The notes: generated by a model from the letters alone, not told the origin. A DNA stretch of 64,000 bases from Lysobacterales bacterium (GCA_017302135.1 JAFLDZ010000001.1:534518-598517), one strand, 5' to 3'. Positions 8,501 through 17,424 are shown, counted from the first letter of the stretch. Made by a program: numbers and translations.

Positions 8501-8569
8501 CGCTTGACCTGTTTTGGGTTCGAAAACACTGAGGGGAAGCCTGCGGACGCAGGCCGGAGGAAGCACGAA

Positions 8570-9385
8570 ATGTTAGCACAGCGCACCGTTCCGACCGCCG
8601 CCGCGACCCATGCGTCGGCCGCACCTCAGCCGGCTCTCCAGCGATTCCGCTGGGCCTTCGTGCTCGCCTGCTGCCTGCTGCTCAACGCCTGCGTCTCCAC
8701 CCAGACCCGGGTGGTGAAAGACGACACCGGACAGCCTCTGACCATCGCCGGCAGCGTGGTGCTGGTGGAGCCGGACATGGAACTGTACGAAGTGCTCGCC
8801 GGTGGCGCCCAGGAACCCCGCAAAGCCTGGACCGACACCGCCCGGCGACTCTATCCGCAGATGGCGCGCGACATCCTCGGCCAACGCGGCATGACGGTGG
8901 TTCCCGACTTCAACCTGCCCCCCGCGACCAGCAACGACGATCCACTGCGCCAGCTGATGCTGCTCAACCAGGCGGTCTCGATCAGCATCCTCCAGTACTC
9001 GCGCAGCGGCAGCAGCGCCAACACCGGCCTGCGCAACAAGCACGGCAAGTTCGACTGGACCCTCGGCCGCGGCGTGAAAGCGCTGCGCGACGCCACCGGC
9101 GCCGACTACGCGCTCTTCACCTACGTCCGCGACAGCTACACCGGCGGCGGCCGCGTGGCGATGCGGGTGGTCGGCTTCCTGCTGCTGGGGGGCGATATCG
9201 GCGGCGGCTACCAGATCGGCCTGACCTCGCTGGTCGATCTGCGCACCGGCCAGGTGGTCTGGCACAACCTCTTGGTCGATCAGGCCGGGGATCTGCGCGA
9301 TGAAGCCGGCGCGCGCGAGACGGCGGAGGACCTGCTCAAGGGCCTCAACGACAAGCGTCGCTCAAGCAGCGGGAGCCGGCGATGA
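8570..9385 (+). CDS. Lipoprotein of unknown function, first gene of an M48 protease operon
   Basis: This 271-residue protein has an N-terminal hydrophobic segment ending in a lipobox (LLLNAC, Cys41) after an unusually long, basic n-region. It is thus a predicted lipid-anchored envelope protein. The remainder is soluble, with a glycine-rich stretch (GGGRVAMRVVGFLLLGGDIG) in the C-terminal half. No known domain was recognised. The ATG at 8570 has an excellent GGAGGAA eight bases upstream. Its stop overlaps the start of the M48 protease gene (ATGA), so the two are translationally coupled and probably act together at the envelope. It is divergent from the aminotransferase. Confidence 0.8.
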   Translation: MLAQRTVPTAAATHASAAPQPALQRFRWAFVLACCLLLNACVSTQTRVVKDDTGQPLTIAGSVVLVEPDMELYEVLAGGAQEPRKAWTDTARRLYPQMARDILGQRGMTVVPDFNLPPATSNDDPLRQLMLLNQAVSISILQYSRSGSSANTGLRNKHGKFDWTLGRGVKALRDATGADYALFTYVRDSYTGGGRVAMRVVGFLLLGGDIGGGYQIGLTSLVDLRTGQVVWHNLLVDQAGDLRDEAGARETAEDLLKGLNDKRRSSSGSRR

Positions 9386-10563
9386 GCCCGCGCGGGCAGC
9401 TCCGCCTGCTGTGTCTGGCGCTGCTGATCGCAGCGTCGACCGGCTGCGCCACCAGCCAGCAGGTCCGCGACCACCGCCCCGGCGATGCCCCGGTCGCCGG
9501 CAGCGACGAGGACGAACTCTGGTACGCGATGCAGCGCGCCGAGGCCGAACTGCAGCGCGCGCCGCAGCGGGTCCGCGATCCCGCACTGAACGAGTACGTT
9601 CGCAAGATCACCTGTGATGTGGCCGACGACTACTGCCGCGATCTGCGCGTGTACATCATGGATGTGCCCGAATTCAACGCATCGATGGCGCCGAACGGGA
9701 TGATGCTGGTCTGGACCGGCGCCCTGCTCCGCGCCCGCGACGAGGCCGAAATCGGCTTCGTGCTGGGCCACGAGGCCGGCCATTTCCGCGCCCAGCATTC
9801 GATCCGGCAATGGCGGCGGCTCAAGGACACGTCCGCCGTGCTCAGCGCCTTCCAACTGGTGGCCTACGGCGCTGGCGTGCCAGACGCCGCGCTGCTCGGC
9901 GCGCTGGGCGCGTATGCCGGCATCTTCAAATTCAGCCGCGACCAGGAGCGCGAGGCCGACCGGCTCGGCTTCGCGTCCGCAGTCGCGCACGGTTACGACC
10001 CCAACGCAGGCGCCGATCTGTGGGCGCGACTCAAGCGCGAAGAGGACACCCGCAAATACCAGCGTCGCGGCGTGGTGTTCGCCACCCATCCGGCCACCGA
10101 CGAGCGCATGAGCGATATCCGCGCCGCCGCCGACGCCTTGCCGAATCCGCCGCGCGAACGCCACCGCGACGAGTACCGCGCGGCGATGCGGCCGTTCATG
10201 GCGCACTGGCTGGACGAAGAACTCGGGCGCCGCCGCTACGCCAGTTCGCTGCTGGTGATCGGTGAATTGCTGGCCGATGCGCCTGCGGACGATCACGGCC
10301 TGCTCACGTTCTATCTCGGCGAAGCGCACCGGCGACGCAATGTCAGCGAGGATCGCGCCAAAGCCGCCGAACTCTACGCCCGCGCCATCACCCTGCCCGG
10401 CGCACCCGCCGCGACCTGGCGCGAGCACGGCTTCGCGCTGCGCGAGGCAGGCCGGAACAGCGAAGCCTCTGCCGCGTTGAAACGTTATCTCGACCTCGCC
10501 CCGCAAGCGGACGACCGCGCCTTCGTACAGCGCGAACTGGAAAAAACAGGAGAACGACCATGA
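9382..10563 (+). CDS. M48-family zinc metalloprotease, lipoprotein
   Basis: This 393-residue protein has a lipobox (AASTGC, Cys22) and a gluzincin catalytic site: HEAGH (His130, Glu131, His134). The third ligand region is SRDQEREADRLG (about 187-196), typical of M48B/C peptidases of the BepA/LoiP type. The C-terminal 100 residues look like TPR helices (AAELYARAIT, SAALKRYLDLAP), as in BepA, which trims misfolded outer-membrane proteins including LptD. A periplasmic quality-control protease is the likely role (inference). It overlaps both neighbours by ATGA. Confidence 0.88.
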   Translation: MSPRGQLRLLCLALLIAASTGCATSQQVRDHRPGDAPVAGSDEDELWYAMQRAEAELQRAPQRVRDPALNEYVRKITCDVADDYCRDLRVYIMDVPEFNASMAPNGMMLVWTGALLRARDEAEIGFVLGHEAGHFRAQHSIRQWRRLKDTSAVLSAFQLVAYGAGVPDAALLGALGAYAGIFKFSRDQEREADRLGFASAVAHGYDPNAGADLWARLKREEDTRKYQRRGVVFATHPATDERMSDIRAAADALPNPPRERHRDEYRAAMRPFMAHWLDEELGRRRYASSLLVIGELLADAPADDHGLLTFYLGEAHRRRNVSEDRAKAAELYARAITLPGAPAATWREHGFALREAGRNSEASAALKRYLDLAPQADDRAFVQRELEKTGERP

Positions 10564-11150
10564 GCCTCCGCCGCATACTGCAGACTGCCGTGATCGTGCC
10601 GATCTGCCTGCTGCTCGCCGCCTGCAGCACCGGCGGCGCGCTGGTGAAACCCGGCCCGACCATCGCCAGCGGCAAGCTGATGATCGACAGCGAAATGGAG
10701 TGGACCCGGATCTACACCGGAACCCGTTATCAGCTGTGGAGCATCGACGGCGAACTGCTCAACCGTCTGTATCTGATCCCGACCGTGCGCGAGAAGGAAT
10801 TCATCTTCCTCGGCGAACGCCAGACGAAGCGGCGACCCGATGGCGCTTTTTACCATCGCGGCCTGCGTCCGGACGAACTGCGCGACCTGATCCTGGACGG
10901 CCTGCGCGCCGCCGGCACCGCGAACGTCGAAGCGCGCGACCTGCGCCCGGCCACGTTCGGCAGCCGCGAAGGCCTGCGCTTCGAGTTCTCGCTCGCAAAC
11001 GAGGAAGGCCTGAAATTCAAGGGCATGGCGGCGGCGTTCGAACACGAGAAAGGGCTGTCGCTCGCGATCTTCATGGCGCCGTCGGAGTATTACTATCCGC
11101 GCGACGAGGCCAAGGTCGCAAAGATGCTGGATTCGCTGCGGCTGAAGTGA
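10560..11150 (+). CDS. Small lipoprotein of unknown function, last gene of the M48 operon
   Basis: This 196-residue protein carries a signal peptide and lipobox LLLAAC (Cys22). The mature part is a mixed alpha/beta domain rich in charged and aromatic residues (EMEWTRIYTGTRYQLWSIDG; GSREGLRFEFSLANEEGLKF). No known family was recognised. It starts within the stop of the M48 gene (ATGA), so it is coupled to the protease and may be its partner or substrate adaptor (inference). It is convergent with the small membrane protein gene downstream. Confidence 0.8.
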   Translation: MSLRRILQTAVIVPICLLLAACSTGGALVKPGPTIASGKLMIDSEMEWTRIYTGTRYQLWSIDGELLNRLYLIPTVREKEFIFLGERQTKRRPDGAFYHRGLRPDELRDLILDGLRAAGTANVEARDLRPATFGSREGLRFEFSLANEEGLKFKGMAAAFEHEKGLSLAIFMAPSEYYYPRDEAKVAKMLDSLRLK

Positions 11151-11172
11151 TCGATCCACGCAGCTGGACCGG

Positions 11173-11418
11173 TCAATCTCCGCCGCCGCTATCGCCTGTA
11201 CCGCCGTCGGAACAACCGCCGCTGTCGGCGTCGGACAGCGACGATTCCGCACCCTGATTTTCGGCGACGAAATGCGAATACCCGTAACCCGGCGTGCCCG
11301 GATTGCGGATCAGCGCGACGACTCCGACGACCGCCGCCGGCACCGCGACGAACCACAGCCCGGCGACGAACGAAATCAACGCCGCCAACAGCAGGCCCCA
11401 TCCGATCAGCAAGTGCAT
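11173..11418 (-). CDS. Small membrane protein with Gly/Ser/Asp-rich tail
   Basis: This 81-residue protein has two close hydrophobic segments (LLIGWGLLLAALISFVAGLW and FVAVPAAVVGVVALI) joined to a polar tail. The tail ends in a low-complexity SGGCSDGGTGDSGGGD with one cysteine. A good ribosome site, AGGGGA, lies 6 bp before the ATG at 11418. Length is too small for firm family assignment; glycine/aspartate tails like this recur in small uncharacterised membrane proteins. It is convergent with the lipoprotein gene at 10560-11150, 22 bp away. Confidence 0.6.
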   Translation of the reverse strand: MHLLIGWGLLLAALISFVAGLWFVAVPAAVVGVVALIRNPGTPGYGYSHFVAENQGAESSLSDADSGGCSDGGTGDSGGGD

Positions 11419-11468
11419 GCAGGTTCCCCTGTGATTTCCGAACCGGACCGCCCTGCCCGGCGATTACC

Positions 11469-12170
11469 TCAACGCAGCGGACGGCAAGCCACCGCGAAGT
11501 CCACATGATAATGCTCATCGTGGCGCCACCAGACTTTGCCGCGCGTGAATTCGACGTGCCGCCGCAGATACGCACCGCGCGTCGTCGCGAACAGCTTCGG
11601 CAGGTACGCGGGTTCAAAAATCACCCTGCCGATGCGTGCCCCGGAACGACGCCCGGACTGGTCCAACGCGTAAAGATGTTCGCCCAGCGCCTCGAAGTCG
11701 ATACGCAGATCGCGATAGCGCGCTTCGGCGTCGAATTCGATGTCATAGCCGTAACGATTGCCCGCATTGCCGGGCAGCTGCACCGAACGCCCCTTCGCAT
11801 CGACCACCGGCACCATGAAGTCCACCGACAGTCCGTTCTGATGTGTTTTGTGCGGCTTGAACGGCCCACCCTTCGCGAATCCCGTTTCGCCATAGACGAA
11901 GGTCTTCGCAGGCGCGTGCTTTGCGAGCGCGGCGTACGCGGCCGTGACCGCACTAGCGACGTGAGCGTGCGTATATGTCCTGCCCAGGCTGACGCCAACG
12001 GTGCTGTACGCGCGGAAGTTCTTGCCACTGGCCGGCAGTTGCACGGCATGCTCGATACGGCCTTTGGCGGGGGTGCCATGGCAGACGCTGTCGGCTCCAA
12101 AAGCAGGTGTCATCGCAACCGGTAAAAAGAACAAACAGGCCATCGCTGCGTAGTCGGCACGGCTAGCCAC
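11469..12170 (-). CDS. Penicillin-insensitive murein endopeptidase-like protein (M74/MepA-like)
   Basis: This predicted periplasmic peptidoglycan hydrolase has 233 residues from a GTG start at 12170. The LAS-family zinc motifs are clear: KTHQNGLSVDFMVP (His and Asp ligands) and WRHDEHYHVDF near the C-terminus (HxH ligand), as in MepA and related DD-endopeptidases. A hydrophobic leader (MACLFFLPVAMTPAFGA) precedes the mature SVCHGTP. Start choice is open: GTG 12170 overlaps the previous stop by 8 bp and keeps a basic n-region, while ATG 12143 gives a leader with no positive charge. The upstream neighbour has quite different base composition, so linkage may be recent. Confidence 0.75.
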   Translation of the reverse strand: MASRADYAAMACLFFLPVAMTPAFGADSVCHGTPAKGRIEHAVQLPASGKNFRAYSTVGVSLGRTYTHAHVASAVTAAYAALAKHAPAKTFVYGETGFAKGGPFKPHKTHQNGLSVDFMVPVVDAKGRSVQLPGNAGNRYGYDIEFDAEARYRDLRIDFEALGEHLYALDQSGRRSGARIGRVIFEPAYLPKLFATTRGAYLRRHVEFTRGKVWWRHDEHYHVDFAVACRPLR

Positions 12171-13389
12171 TTTTTGATGAACCCAATCTGGTTAAGACAG
12201 CATCGAAGAAGCCGGCAGGAGGTGAGTCGTCCGATGCGAACCCCGGGCCGGGGCGGAATATGGAACCCAGAATAATTGCAAGGTGATTCGGGTCAACAAT
12301 GGAACTCGGAGAATCCTTGTCTCGCGTCAAAGCGAGAAAGGTCTCAATCATCACGATACGCTCACGCGCGTCTTCTTGACGCATCATCTGATCCGACCAT
12401 TGTCGGCCACTCACCCGAAGCAACCATAGAATCAGAAACGATGGCGCCCCAATCATTGACGCAGGCAAAATCCACACAGTCGCCCCAAGTTTTTCGGCAT
12501 ACTCTTTCCAAAAAAAAGGCAAAGAATATACCGAAAATCCAATCAATACAGCGCCAAAAATTGAAATTAAAACAAAGGCAAAAAGCCATTTTTTCGATAG
12601 TGCCCGGTGCTCTTTGAGCTTGCTTCCCCAGTATTCTCTAGGCGCTCTCAACTTCAATTCATTGTCATACGTCGCTCTCAGCTTGACCCACTCGCCTTGA
12701 ATTTCTTTTCTTTGCTGAGAAGCCGCTCTTACGGAATTTTTAGAAGCACGAGACAATGCTTCCATCTTTTTTTCTGCAGAAGAAACGATAGCCTCTCTAT
12801 CAGAATCCGCGCGCTTCAAGTAGATGTCGGAGCGAATTGTAGAACCGTAAATATCACCGAAAGCTTTCGTGATTGAAGTGGTCTCAACAAGGCCAGCGAC
12901 CGCTGCGGAAAATATGGACAGACTCCGTAAAGAATCTTTTGAATCTCGCAGCTCTCGCTCAATATCTCCAGAAGCTATCAAAATCATATAGATAGCCACA
13001 TTGAAATCATGTTCCCCTACAGCAAAAGCACGAACGACGATTGGATTGTCTACAGTCAACAGATTTTTTTGGGTCAACTGTTCATTGACATGCATGTCAT
13101 GGGTAATCGCTTCGATCTTATCGAAAGATCGTCTGTCCGTTTTTGGCGGCGTAACCTTTATCGCAGATTGACGCCCATTCGATAGCATGCGCTCCCAACC
13201 AAAAATCTGGCGTTCAATTACGTGCTCTGTAATTGGGATTTCAGACCAACGAGTACGATGCTTTTGGCCAAACTTACTCCAACCGCTTATCTGGGATCGA
13301 ACCCATTCATCAAAGGCCTCTGTTGTTTCAAAGGTTAGCGACTGCTCTGAGGGCAGGGCATATATCGTCAGCGGCTGATCAAATTTCAT
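12163..13389 (-). CDS. AT-rich accessory gene: coiled-coil protein with two TM segments
   Basis: This 408-residue protein starts at ATG 13389 with AAGGAG 8 bp upstream. Layout: a soluble N-terminal region (residues 1-180), a highly charged helical stretch likely to be coiled coil (DREAIVSSAEKKMEALSRA), then two membrane spans (LFAFVLISIFGAVLIGFSVY and TVWILPASMIGAPSFLILWL). A short cytoplasmic tail follows. It vaguely resembles the DUF6161-type proteins seen sporadically in accessory regions, but I cannot confirm that. Base composition is markedly lower in GC than every neighbour, which suggests horizontal transfer. Its stop overlaps the GTG start of the MepA-like gene. Function unknown; a membrane effector is one possibility. 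Confidence 0.65.
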   Translation of the reverse strand: MKFDQPLTIYALPSEQSLTFETTEAFDEWVRSQISGWSKFGQKHRTRWSEIPITEHVIERQIFGWERMLSNGRQSAIKVTPPKTDRRSFDKIEAITHDMHVNEQLTQKNLLTVDNPIVVRAFAVGEHDFNVAIYMILIASGDIERELRDSKDSLRSLSIFSAAVAGLVETTSITKAFGDIYGSTIRSDIYLKRADSDREAIVSSAEKKMEALSRASKNSVRAASQQRKEIQGEWVKLRATYDNELKLRAPREYWGSKLKEHRALSKKWLFAFVLISIFGAVLIGFSVYSLPFFWKEYAEKLGATVWILPASMIGAPSFLILWLLRVSGRQWSDQMMRQEDARERIVMIETFLALTRDKDSPSSIVDPNHLAIILGSIFRPGPGFASDDSPPAGFFDAVLTRLGSSKSG

Positions 13390-13458
13390 CCCCCTACTCC
13401 TTGGAAGACGCGCAGCCCATTGCGGGCTGCGCATTAACTCGCTCGAGCGTTGCTGGAA

Positions 13459-13953
13459 TCAGGCTGCCAGAATCTTGTTCCACTCGGCCACACGATCGGC
13501 CTTGGCGGCCAATGCCGCTTCGGCGTCACCTTCGATCGTCAGCGACTTGATGGTATCGCCCTGGCGGATCGAATCGACCACCTCCATGCCTTCGAGCACC
13601 TTGCCGAACACGGTGTGCTTGCCGTCGAGCCAGCCGCAGGGAACGTGGGTGATGAAGAACTGGCTGCCGTTGGTGGCGGGGCCGGCGTTGGCCATCGACA
13701 GCACGCCGCGCTCATGGCCGATGCCGTTGTTGGCTTCGTCCTCGAACTTGTAGCCCGGGCCGCCGGTGCCGCGGCCCTGCGGGCAACCGCCCTGGACCAT
13801 GAAGTCGGCGATGACGCGATGGAAGATCAGGCCGTTGTAGAAACCGCGCTGGGCGAGGTTGACGAAGTTGGCGACGGTCAGCGGCGCCTTGTCGGCGTGC
13901 AACTGGATGCGGATCGGGCCGCGGTCGGTGTCGAAATGGGCGATCAGGCTCAT
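13459..13953 (-). CDS. ppiB: Peptidyl-prolyl cis-trans isomerase, cyclophilin type
   Basis: This 164-residue single-domain cyclophilin has no signal peptide, so it is cytoplasmic PpiB-like. Active-site motifs: FHRVIADFMVQGG (catalytic Arg), NGSQFFI and the substrate-pocket LDGKHTVFGKV. It speeds proline isomerisation during folding. The ATG at 13953 is preceded by CCGGAGCC at proper distance. It is separated by 70 bp from the AT-rich gene downstream and by a hairpin from the macro-domain gene upstream. Confidence 0.95.
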   Translation of the reverse strand: MSLIAHFDTDRGPIRIQLHADKAPLTVANFVNLAQRGFYNGLIFHRVIADFMVQGGCPQGRGTGGPGYKFEDEANNGIGHERGVLSMANAGPATNGSQFFITHVPCGWLDGKHTVFGKVLEGMEVVDSIRQGDTIKSLTIEGDAEAALAAKADRVAEWNKILAA

Positions 13954-14020
13954 GGTCAGGCTCCGGTGGGGTCGAATCGATGGGATAACATCGACGGGAT
14001 AAAAAGGGGCAACACCGTAC

Positions 14021-14046
14021 CATGTCCGCCCTCCCCGGCGGACATG
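14021..14046 (-). terminator. Hairpin downstream of the macro-domain gene
   Basis: CATGTCCGCC / GGCGGACATG form a perfect 10-bp stem with a 6-base loop, 48 bp beyond the macro gene stop and 67 bp before ppiB. No T-run follows, so it could be a REP-like hairpin rather than a classical terminator. Confidence 0.45.
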
Positions 14047-14094
14047 ATCGGTGCGCCCCCTGGTCCTGTCATCAGCACCCGCATCGGCGCCGGC

Positions 14095-14586
14095 TCAGAG
14101 CGCCTCGTCGGCCTGCACCCCTGCCTTGAACGTCGTGTAGACGATCACCGGAATTCCGGCGTCGGCGAGATATTCGTGTACCAGCGGCTGCACATCGACC
14201 CAGTCGAGGCCGCCCACCCCGGTGGCGAGGCGCGGCAGGGCGATGCTGGCGATCTTCTGGTCGTCGATCTCGGCGCGCAGCGCCTTCAGGGCATGGCGCA
14301 CGTGCTGCAGGCTGGCCTTGCCCGGCTTGCCGCCGTGGTGGCCTTCGGCGCCTTCCTGGGTGAACAGATTGACGATGCGGCGGCCGTCGGCACCGGCCCA
14401 AGTCCACAGACCGCCGGATTTCGGATGCTCGGACTGGCAGTAATGACGGAAGTCCTTGTACAGGGCCGGGGCATGTTCGCGCAGCGACAGCGCCAGACCG
14501 GTATGGAAATCGTCGTTCGGGGCCACGCCATGGGCGATGGCCTCGGCGCGGGTCTTGAGGATGTCGCCGGTCACTTCCTGAATCAT
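14095..14586 (-). CDS. Macro domain protein (Poa1p/TARG1-like)
   Basis: A single macro domain fills all 163 residues. N-terminal EVTGDILKTRAEAIAHGVAP is the ADP-ribose binding strand and loop, GRRIVNLFTQEG follows, and LPRLATGVGGLDWVDV matches the phosphate-binding loop of the ALC1/TARG1/Poa1p branch. Such proteins bind ADP-ribose or remove it from proteins or phosphate groups; the DNA-acting DarG antitoxin belongs to the same branch. No ADP-ribosyl-transferase gene lies beside it, so a housekeeping ADP-ribose hydrolase or de-ADP-ribosylase is more likely than an antitoxin. The start at 14586 gives the standard family N-terminus. Confidence 0.85.
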   Translation of the reverse strand: MIQEVTGDILKTRAEAIAHGVAPNDDFHTGLALSLREHAPALYKDFRHYCQSEHPKSGGLWTWAGADGRRIVNLFTQEGAEGHHGGKPGKASLQHVRHALKALRAEIDDQKIASIALPRLATGVGGLDWVDVQPLVHEYLADAGIPVIVYTTFKAGVQADEAL

Positions 14587-14715
14587 TCGGGTCGCCTTCT
14601 GGGCTGATTGGGATGCCTAAAGGCTCCCACGACAGCACCGGCGACGCCTTGTCGCGAGGCATGCGCGCGCCGCGCAAAATCAACTAGAATCGGAAGGTTT
14701 CGTCCGGCGGCCGCA

Positions 14716-14940
14716 TCAACTGCGGCGATGCGCCAGCAGCGAGAACAACATCCCGCTCCATCCGGCCGCAAACATGCAGCCGCCGATGATCAACAGCGGC
14801 AGGCGCAGGGTGCCGGGAACCGCCTGCGACAGCGCAGTCCCGGGCACGTAGTGCAATACCAGCCCCAGTCCGAGCAATAAAAAACCGCCGATATCGAGCG
14901 CGAGCAGCCACAGCGGCGGCTTCCATGGAGTCTTGGGCAT
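14716..14940 (-). CDS. Small two-TM membrane protein (DUF1418-like)
   Basis: This 74-residue protein begins MPKTPWKPPLWLLALDIGG. It has two membrane spans (LLALDIGGFLLLGLGLVL and LPLLIIGGCMFAAGWSGMLF) and a short basic tail. Size and layout resemble the DUF1418/YbjC family of inner-membrane proteins of unknown function. It is divergent from typA, with a 116-bp gap holding a good -10 box on the typA side. The assigned frame is the only one of the overlapping frames here that gives a coherent membrane protein. Confidence 0.65.
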   Translation of the reverse strand: MPKTPWKPPLWLLALDIGGFLLLGLGLVLHYVPGTALSQAVPGTLRLPLLIIGGCMFAAGWSGMLFSLLAHRRS

Positions 14941-14994
14941 ACGTTTTCCGGAAGTCTGAACAGGGCAACCGAGCCATTACTCCCGGCTGCCGGC

Positions 14995-15000
14995 TATAAT
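14995..15000 (+). promoter_or_regulatory. -10 box of the typA promoter
   Basis: A perfect TATAAT lies 57 bp before the typA ATG in an otherwise GC-rich gap. No good -35 box is seen at 17 bp spacing (AGCCAT). It is preceded by GGCTGCCGGC. A sigma-70 promoter is likely on the strength of the -10 alone. Confidence 0.55.
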
Positions 15001-15056
15001 AGTCGGCTTCCTTCACGACAAATCAGCATCCGGTCACCCCCGGGCGCCCATTCGCC

Positions 15057-16901
15057 ATGTCCATTGAACGCCTGCGCAACATCGCCATCGTCGCCCACGT
15101 CGACCACGGCAAGACCACCCTCGTCGACCAGCTGCTGAAGCAGTCGGGCACCTTCAGTGAGCGGACGGTCACCACCGAACGCATGATGGACAGCAACGAT
15201 CTCGAAAAGGAACGTGGCATCACGATCCTCTCGAAGAACACCGCGATCCGCTGGAAATCGCCCGAGGGCGAGGAGTACCGGATCAATATCGTCGACACCC
15301 CCGGGCATGCCGACTTCGGCGGCGAAGTCGAGCGCGTGCTGTCGATGGTCGACTCGGTGCTGATCCTGGTCGACGCGATGGACGGCCCGATGCCGCAGAC
15401 CCGCTTCGTGACCCAGAAGGCCTTCGCGATGGGCTTCAAGCCGATCGTCGTCGTCAACAAGGTCGACCGTCCGGGCGCCCGCCCGGACTGGGTGCTGGAC
15501 CAGACCTTCGACCTGTTCGACCGTCTCGGCGCCACCGACGAACAGTTGGACTTCCACACCGTCTACGCCTCGGCGCTGCACGGCTACGCCGGCCTCGACC
15601 CGAGCGTGCGCAGTGGCGACATGACCCCGCTGTTCCAGACCATCATCGACCACGTCGCGCCACCGCCGGTCGATCTGGAAGGTCCCTTCCAGATGCGCGT
15701 GACCTCGCTGGACTACAGCAACTACGTCGGCATCATCGGCGTCGGCCGCATCCAGCGCGGCAAGATCAAGACCAACCAGCAGGTCACGGTGATCGACCGC
15801 GAAGGCAAGACCCGCAACGCGAAAGTGCTCCAGGTGCTCGGCTTCCTCGGCCTCGAACGCCATGAAGTGAAGGAAGCCCAGGCCGGCGACATCATCGCCA
15901 TATCCGGGATCGAAGGCCTCGGCATTTCCGACACCATCTGCGACACCTCCAAGGTCGAACAATTGCCGGTACTGACCGTCGATGAGCCGACGATCTCGAT
16001 GACCTTCCAGGTCAACGATTCGCCGTTCGCCGGCGTGAAAGACCGCAGCGGCGGCAAATTCCTGACCTCGCGTCAGCTGCGCGACCGCCTGATCCGCGAG
16101 ACCCAGCACAACGTCGCGCTGAAGGTCGAAGACACCGCCGACGCCGACAAATTCAAGGTCAGCGGTCGTGGCGAACTGCATCTGTCGATCCTGATCGAAA
16201 CCATGCGCCGCGAAGGCTACGAGTTGGCCGTCTCGCGCCCGGAAGTGATCATCAAGGAGATCGACGGCGAGAAGATGGAGCCGTTCGAGGCTCTGGTGGT
16301 CGATCTGGAAGAGCAGTACCAGGGCGGCGTGATGTCGCGCCTCGGCGAGCGCAAAGCGCAGCTCACCAACATGGAGCCGGACGGCAAGGGCCGCGTGCGC
16401 ATCGATTTCATGATCCCGGCACGTGGTTTGATCGGCTTCCAGACCGAATTCCGCACGATCACCGCGGGCACCGGCCTGCTGTTCCACGTCTTCGACCATT
16501 ACGGCCCGAAGACCGATGGCGATATCGGCCAGCGCCAGAACGGCGTGCTGATCTCCAACGGCACCGGCCCCTCGCCCGCCTATGCGCAGATCGCGATGCA
16601 GGAACGCGGCCGGCTGTTCATCGAGCCGGGCGACGAAATCTACGAAGGCCAGATCGTCGGTATCCACTCCAAGGACAACGACCTCACCGTCAATGCGCTG
16701 CGCGGCAAGCAGCTCACCAACTTCCGCGCTTCGGGCAAGGACGACGACGAAGGTCTGATTCCGGCGATCAAGTTCTCGCTGGAACAGGCGCTGGAATTCA
16801 TCGACGACGACGAGCTGGTGGAAATCACCCCCAAGGCGATCCGCCTGCGCAAGAAGCAGCGCACCGAGACCGACCGCAAGCGCGCGTCGCGCGCTGCGTA
16901 A
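15057..16901 (+). CDS. typA: Ribosome-binding GTPase TypA/BipA
   Basis: TypA is an EF-G-like translational GTPase that binds 70S ribosomes and aids ribosome assembly and stress adaptation. The 614 residues match family length. GTPase motifs: [10 protein letters not shown] (about 13-22), RGITI switch [24 protein letters not shown]. The family-specific C-terminal domain contains [10 protein letters not shown] and a final stretch on residues [10 protein letters not shown]. The start at 15057 gives [18 protein letters not shown], as expected. Transcription probably starts from the TATAAT upstream. Confidence 0.97.
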   Translation: MSIERLRNIAIVAHVDHGKTTLVDQLLKQSGTFSERTVTTERMMDSNDLEKERGITILSKNTAIRWKSPEGEEYRINIVDTPGHADFGGEVERVLSMVDSVLILVDAMDGPMPQTRFVTQKAFAMGFKPIVVVNKVDRPGARPDWVLDQTFDLFDRLGATDEQLDFHTVYASALHGYAGLDPSVRSGDMTPLFQTIIDHVAPPPVDLEGPFQMRVTSLDYSNYVGIIGVGRIQRGKIKTNQQVTVIDREGKTRNAKVLQVLGFLGLERHEVKEAQAGDIIAISGIEGLGISDTICDTSKVEQLPVLTVDEPTISMTFQVNDSPFAGVKDRSGGKFLTSRQLRDRLIRETQHNVALKVEDTADADKFKVSGRGELHLSILIETMRREGYELAVSRPEVIIKEIDGEKMEPFEALVVDLEEQYQGGVMSRLGERKAQLTNMEPDGKGRVRIDFMIPARGLIGFQTEFRTITAGTGLLFHVFDHYGPKTDGDIGQRQNGVLISNGTGPSPAYAQIAMQERGRLFIEPGDEIYEGQIVGIHSKDNDLTVNALRGKQLTNFRASGKDDDEGLIPAIKFSLEQALEFIDDDELVEITPKAIRLRKKQRTETDRKRASRAA

Positions 16902-16923
16902 ATCGCGGCCTGTTCGCGCCGAC

Positions 16924-17424
16924 ATGCAACAGGATGCGCCCTACGACCCGAGTCCACGGGCGCATCCCGGCCTGCATGTCATCGCGATCATCGAATCGTT
17001 CAAGGGCGCGCTGGCGCTGTTGACCGCAAGTGGATTGGAAGTGCTGGGCCCGGCGCCGATCCGTGCGTTCATCCATCGACTGATCGAGTTGTTCCAGCTC
17101 GATGCGCAGCACAGTGCGCTCTCGGTTTTCATGCGCAAGGTCAACCCCGAGTCGGTGCATTGGGCCGCTGCTGTCGTTGCCGCCTACGGCTTGCTGCATC
17201 TGCTCGAATCCTGGGGACTGTGGCGCGCGAAAGCATGGGCCTCGTGGCTGGGGTGCATCACTGCAGCGATCTATCTCCCGTTCGAGTTCTACGCGCTGAT
17301 CACCCGACCGGGTTGGATCGCGCTGGTCGTGGTCGCGATCAATCTGGCGATCGTGTGGGTACTGGCCCGCGATGTGCTCAAACGCCATCGCGCCGAGAAG
17401 TTCGCAACGCTCCCGTCGCACTGA
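16924..17424 (+). CDS. DUF2127-type membrane protein
   Basis: This 166-residue protein begins LHVIAIIESFKGALALL after a short polar lead and has about four hydrophobic segments, ending WIALVVVAINLAIVWVLARDVL. The sequence GLHVIAIIE...KG, with the mid-protein LHLLESWGLWRAKAWASWL, is typical of DUF2127 inner-membrane proteins of unknown function. It follows typA after 22 bp and may be read from the same transcript. No catalytic residues stand out. Confidence 0.75.
   Translation: MQQDAPYDPSPRAHPGLHVIAIIESFKGALALLTASGLEVLGPAPIRAFIHRLIELFQLDAQHSALSVFMRKVNPESVHWAAAVVAAYGLLHLLESWGLWRAKAWASWLGCITAAIYLPFEFYALITRPGWIALVVVAINLAIVWVLARDVLKRHRAEKFATLPSH

Noticed and set aside
7196..8569. Plus-strand extension upstream of the lipoprotein gene at 8570
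   Set aside because: It is antisense to the aminotransferase. The GGAGGAA site and lipoprotein signal fix the start at 8570.
12276..12617. 113-codon plus-strand frame opposite the AT-rich membrane gene
   Set aside because: The minus strand has a clear ribosome site, a coiled coil and two membrane spans; the plus frame is low-complexity Lys/Gln/Ser without such features.
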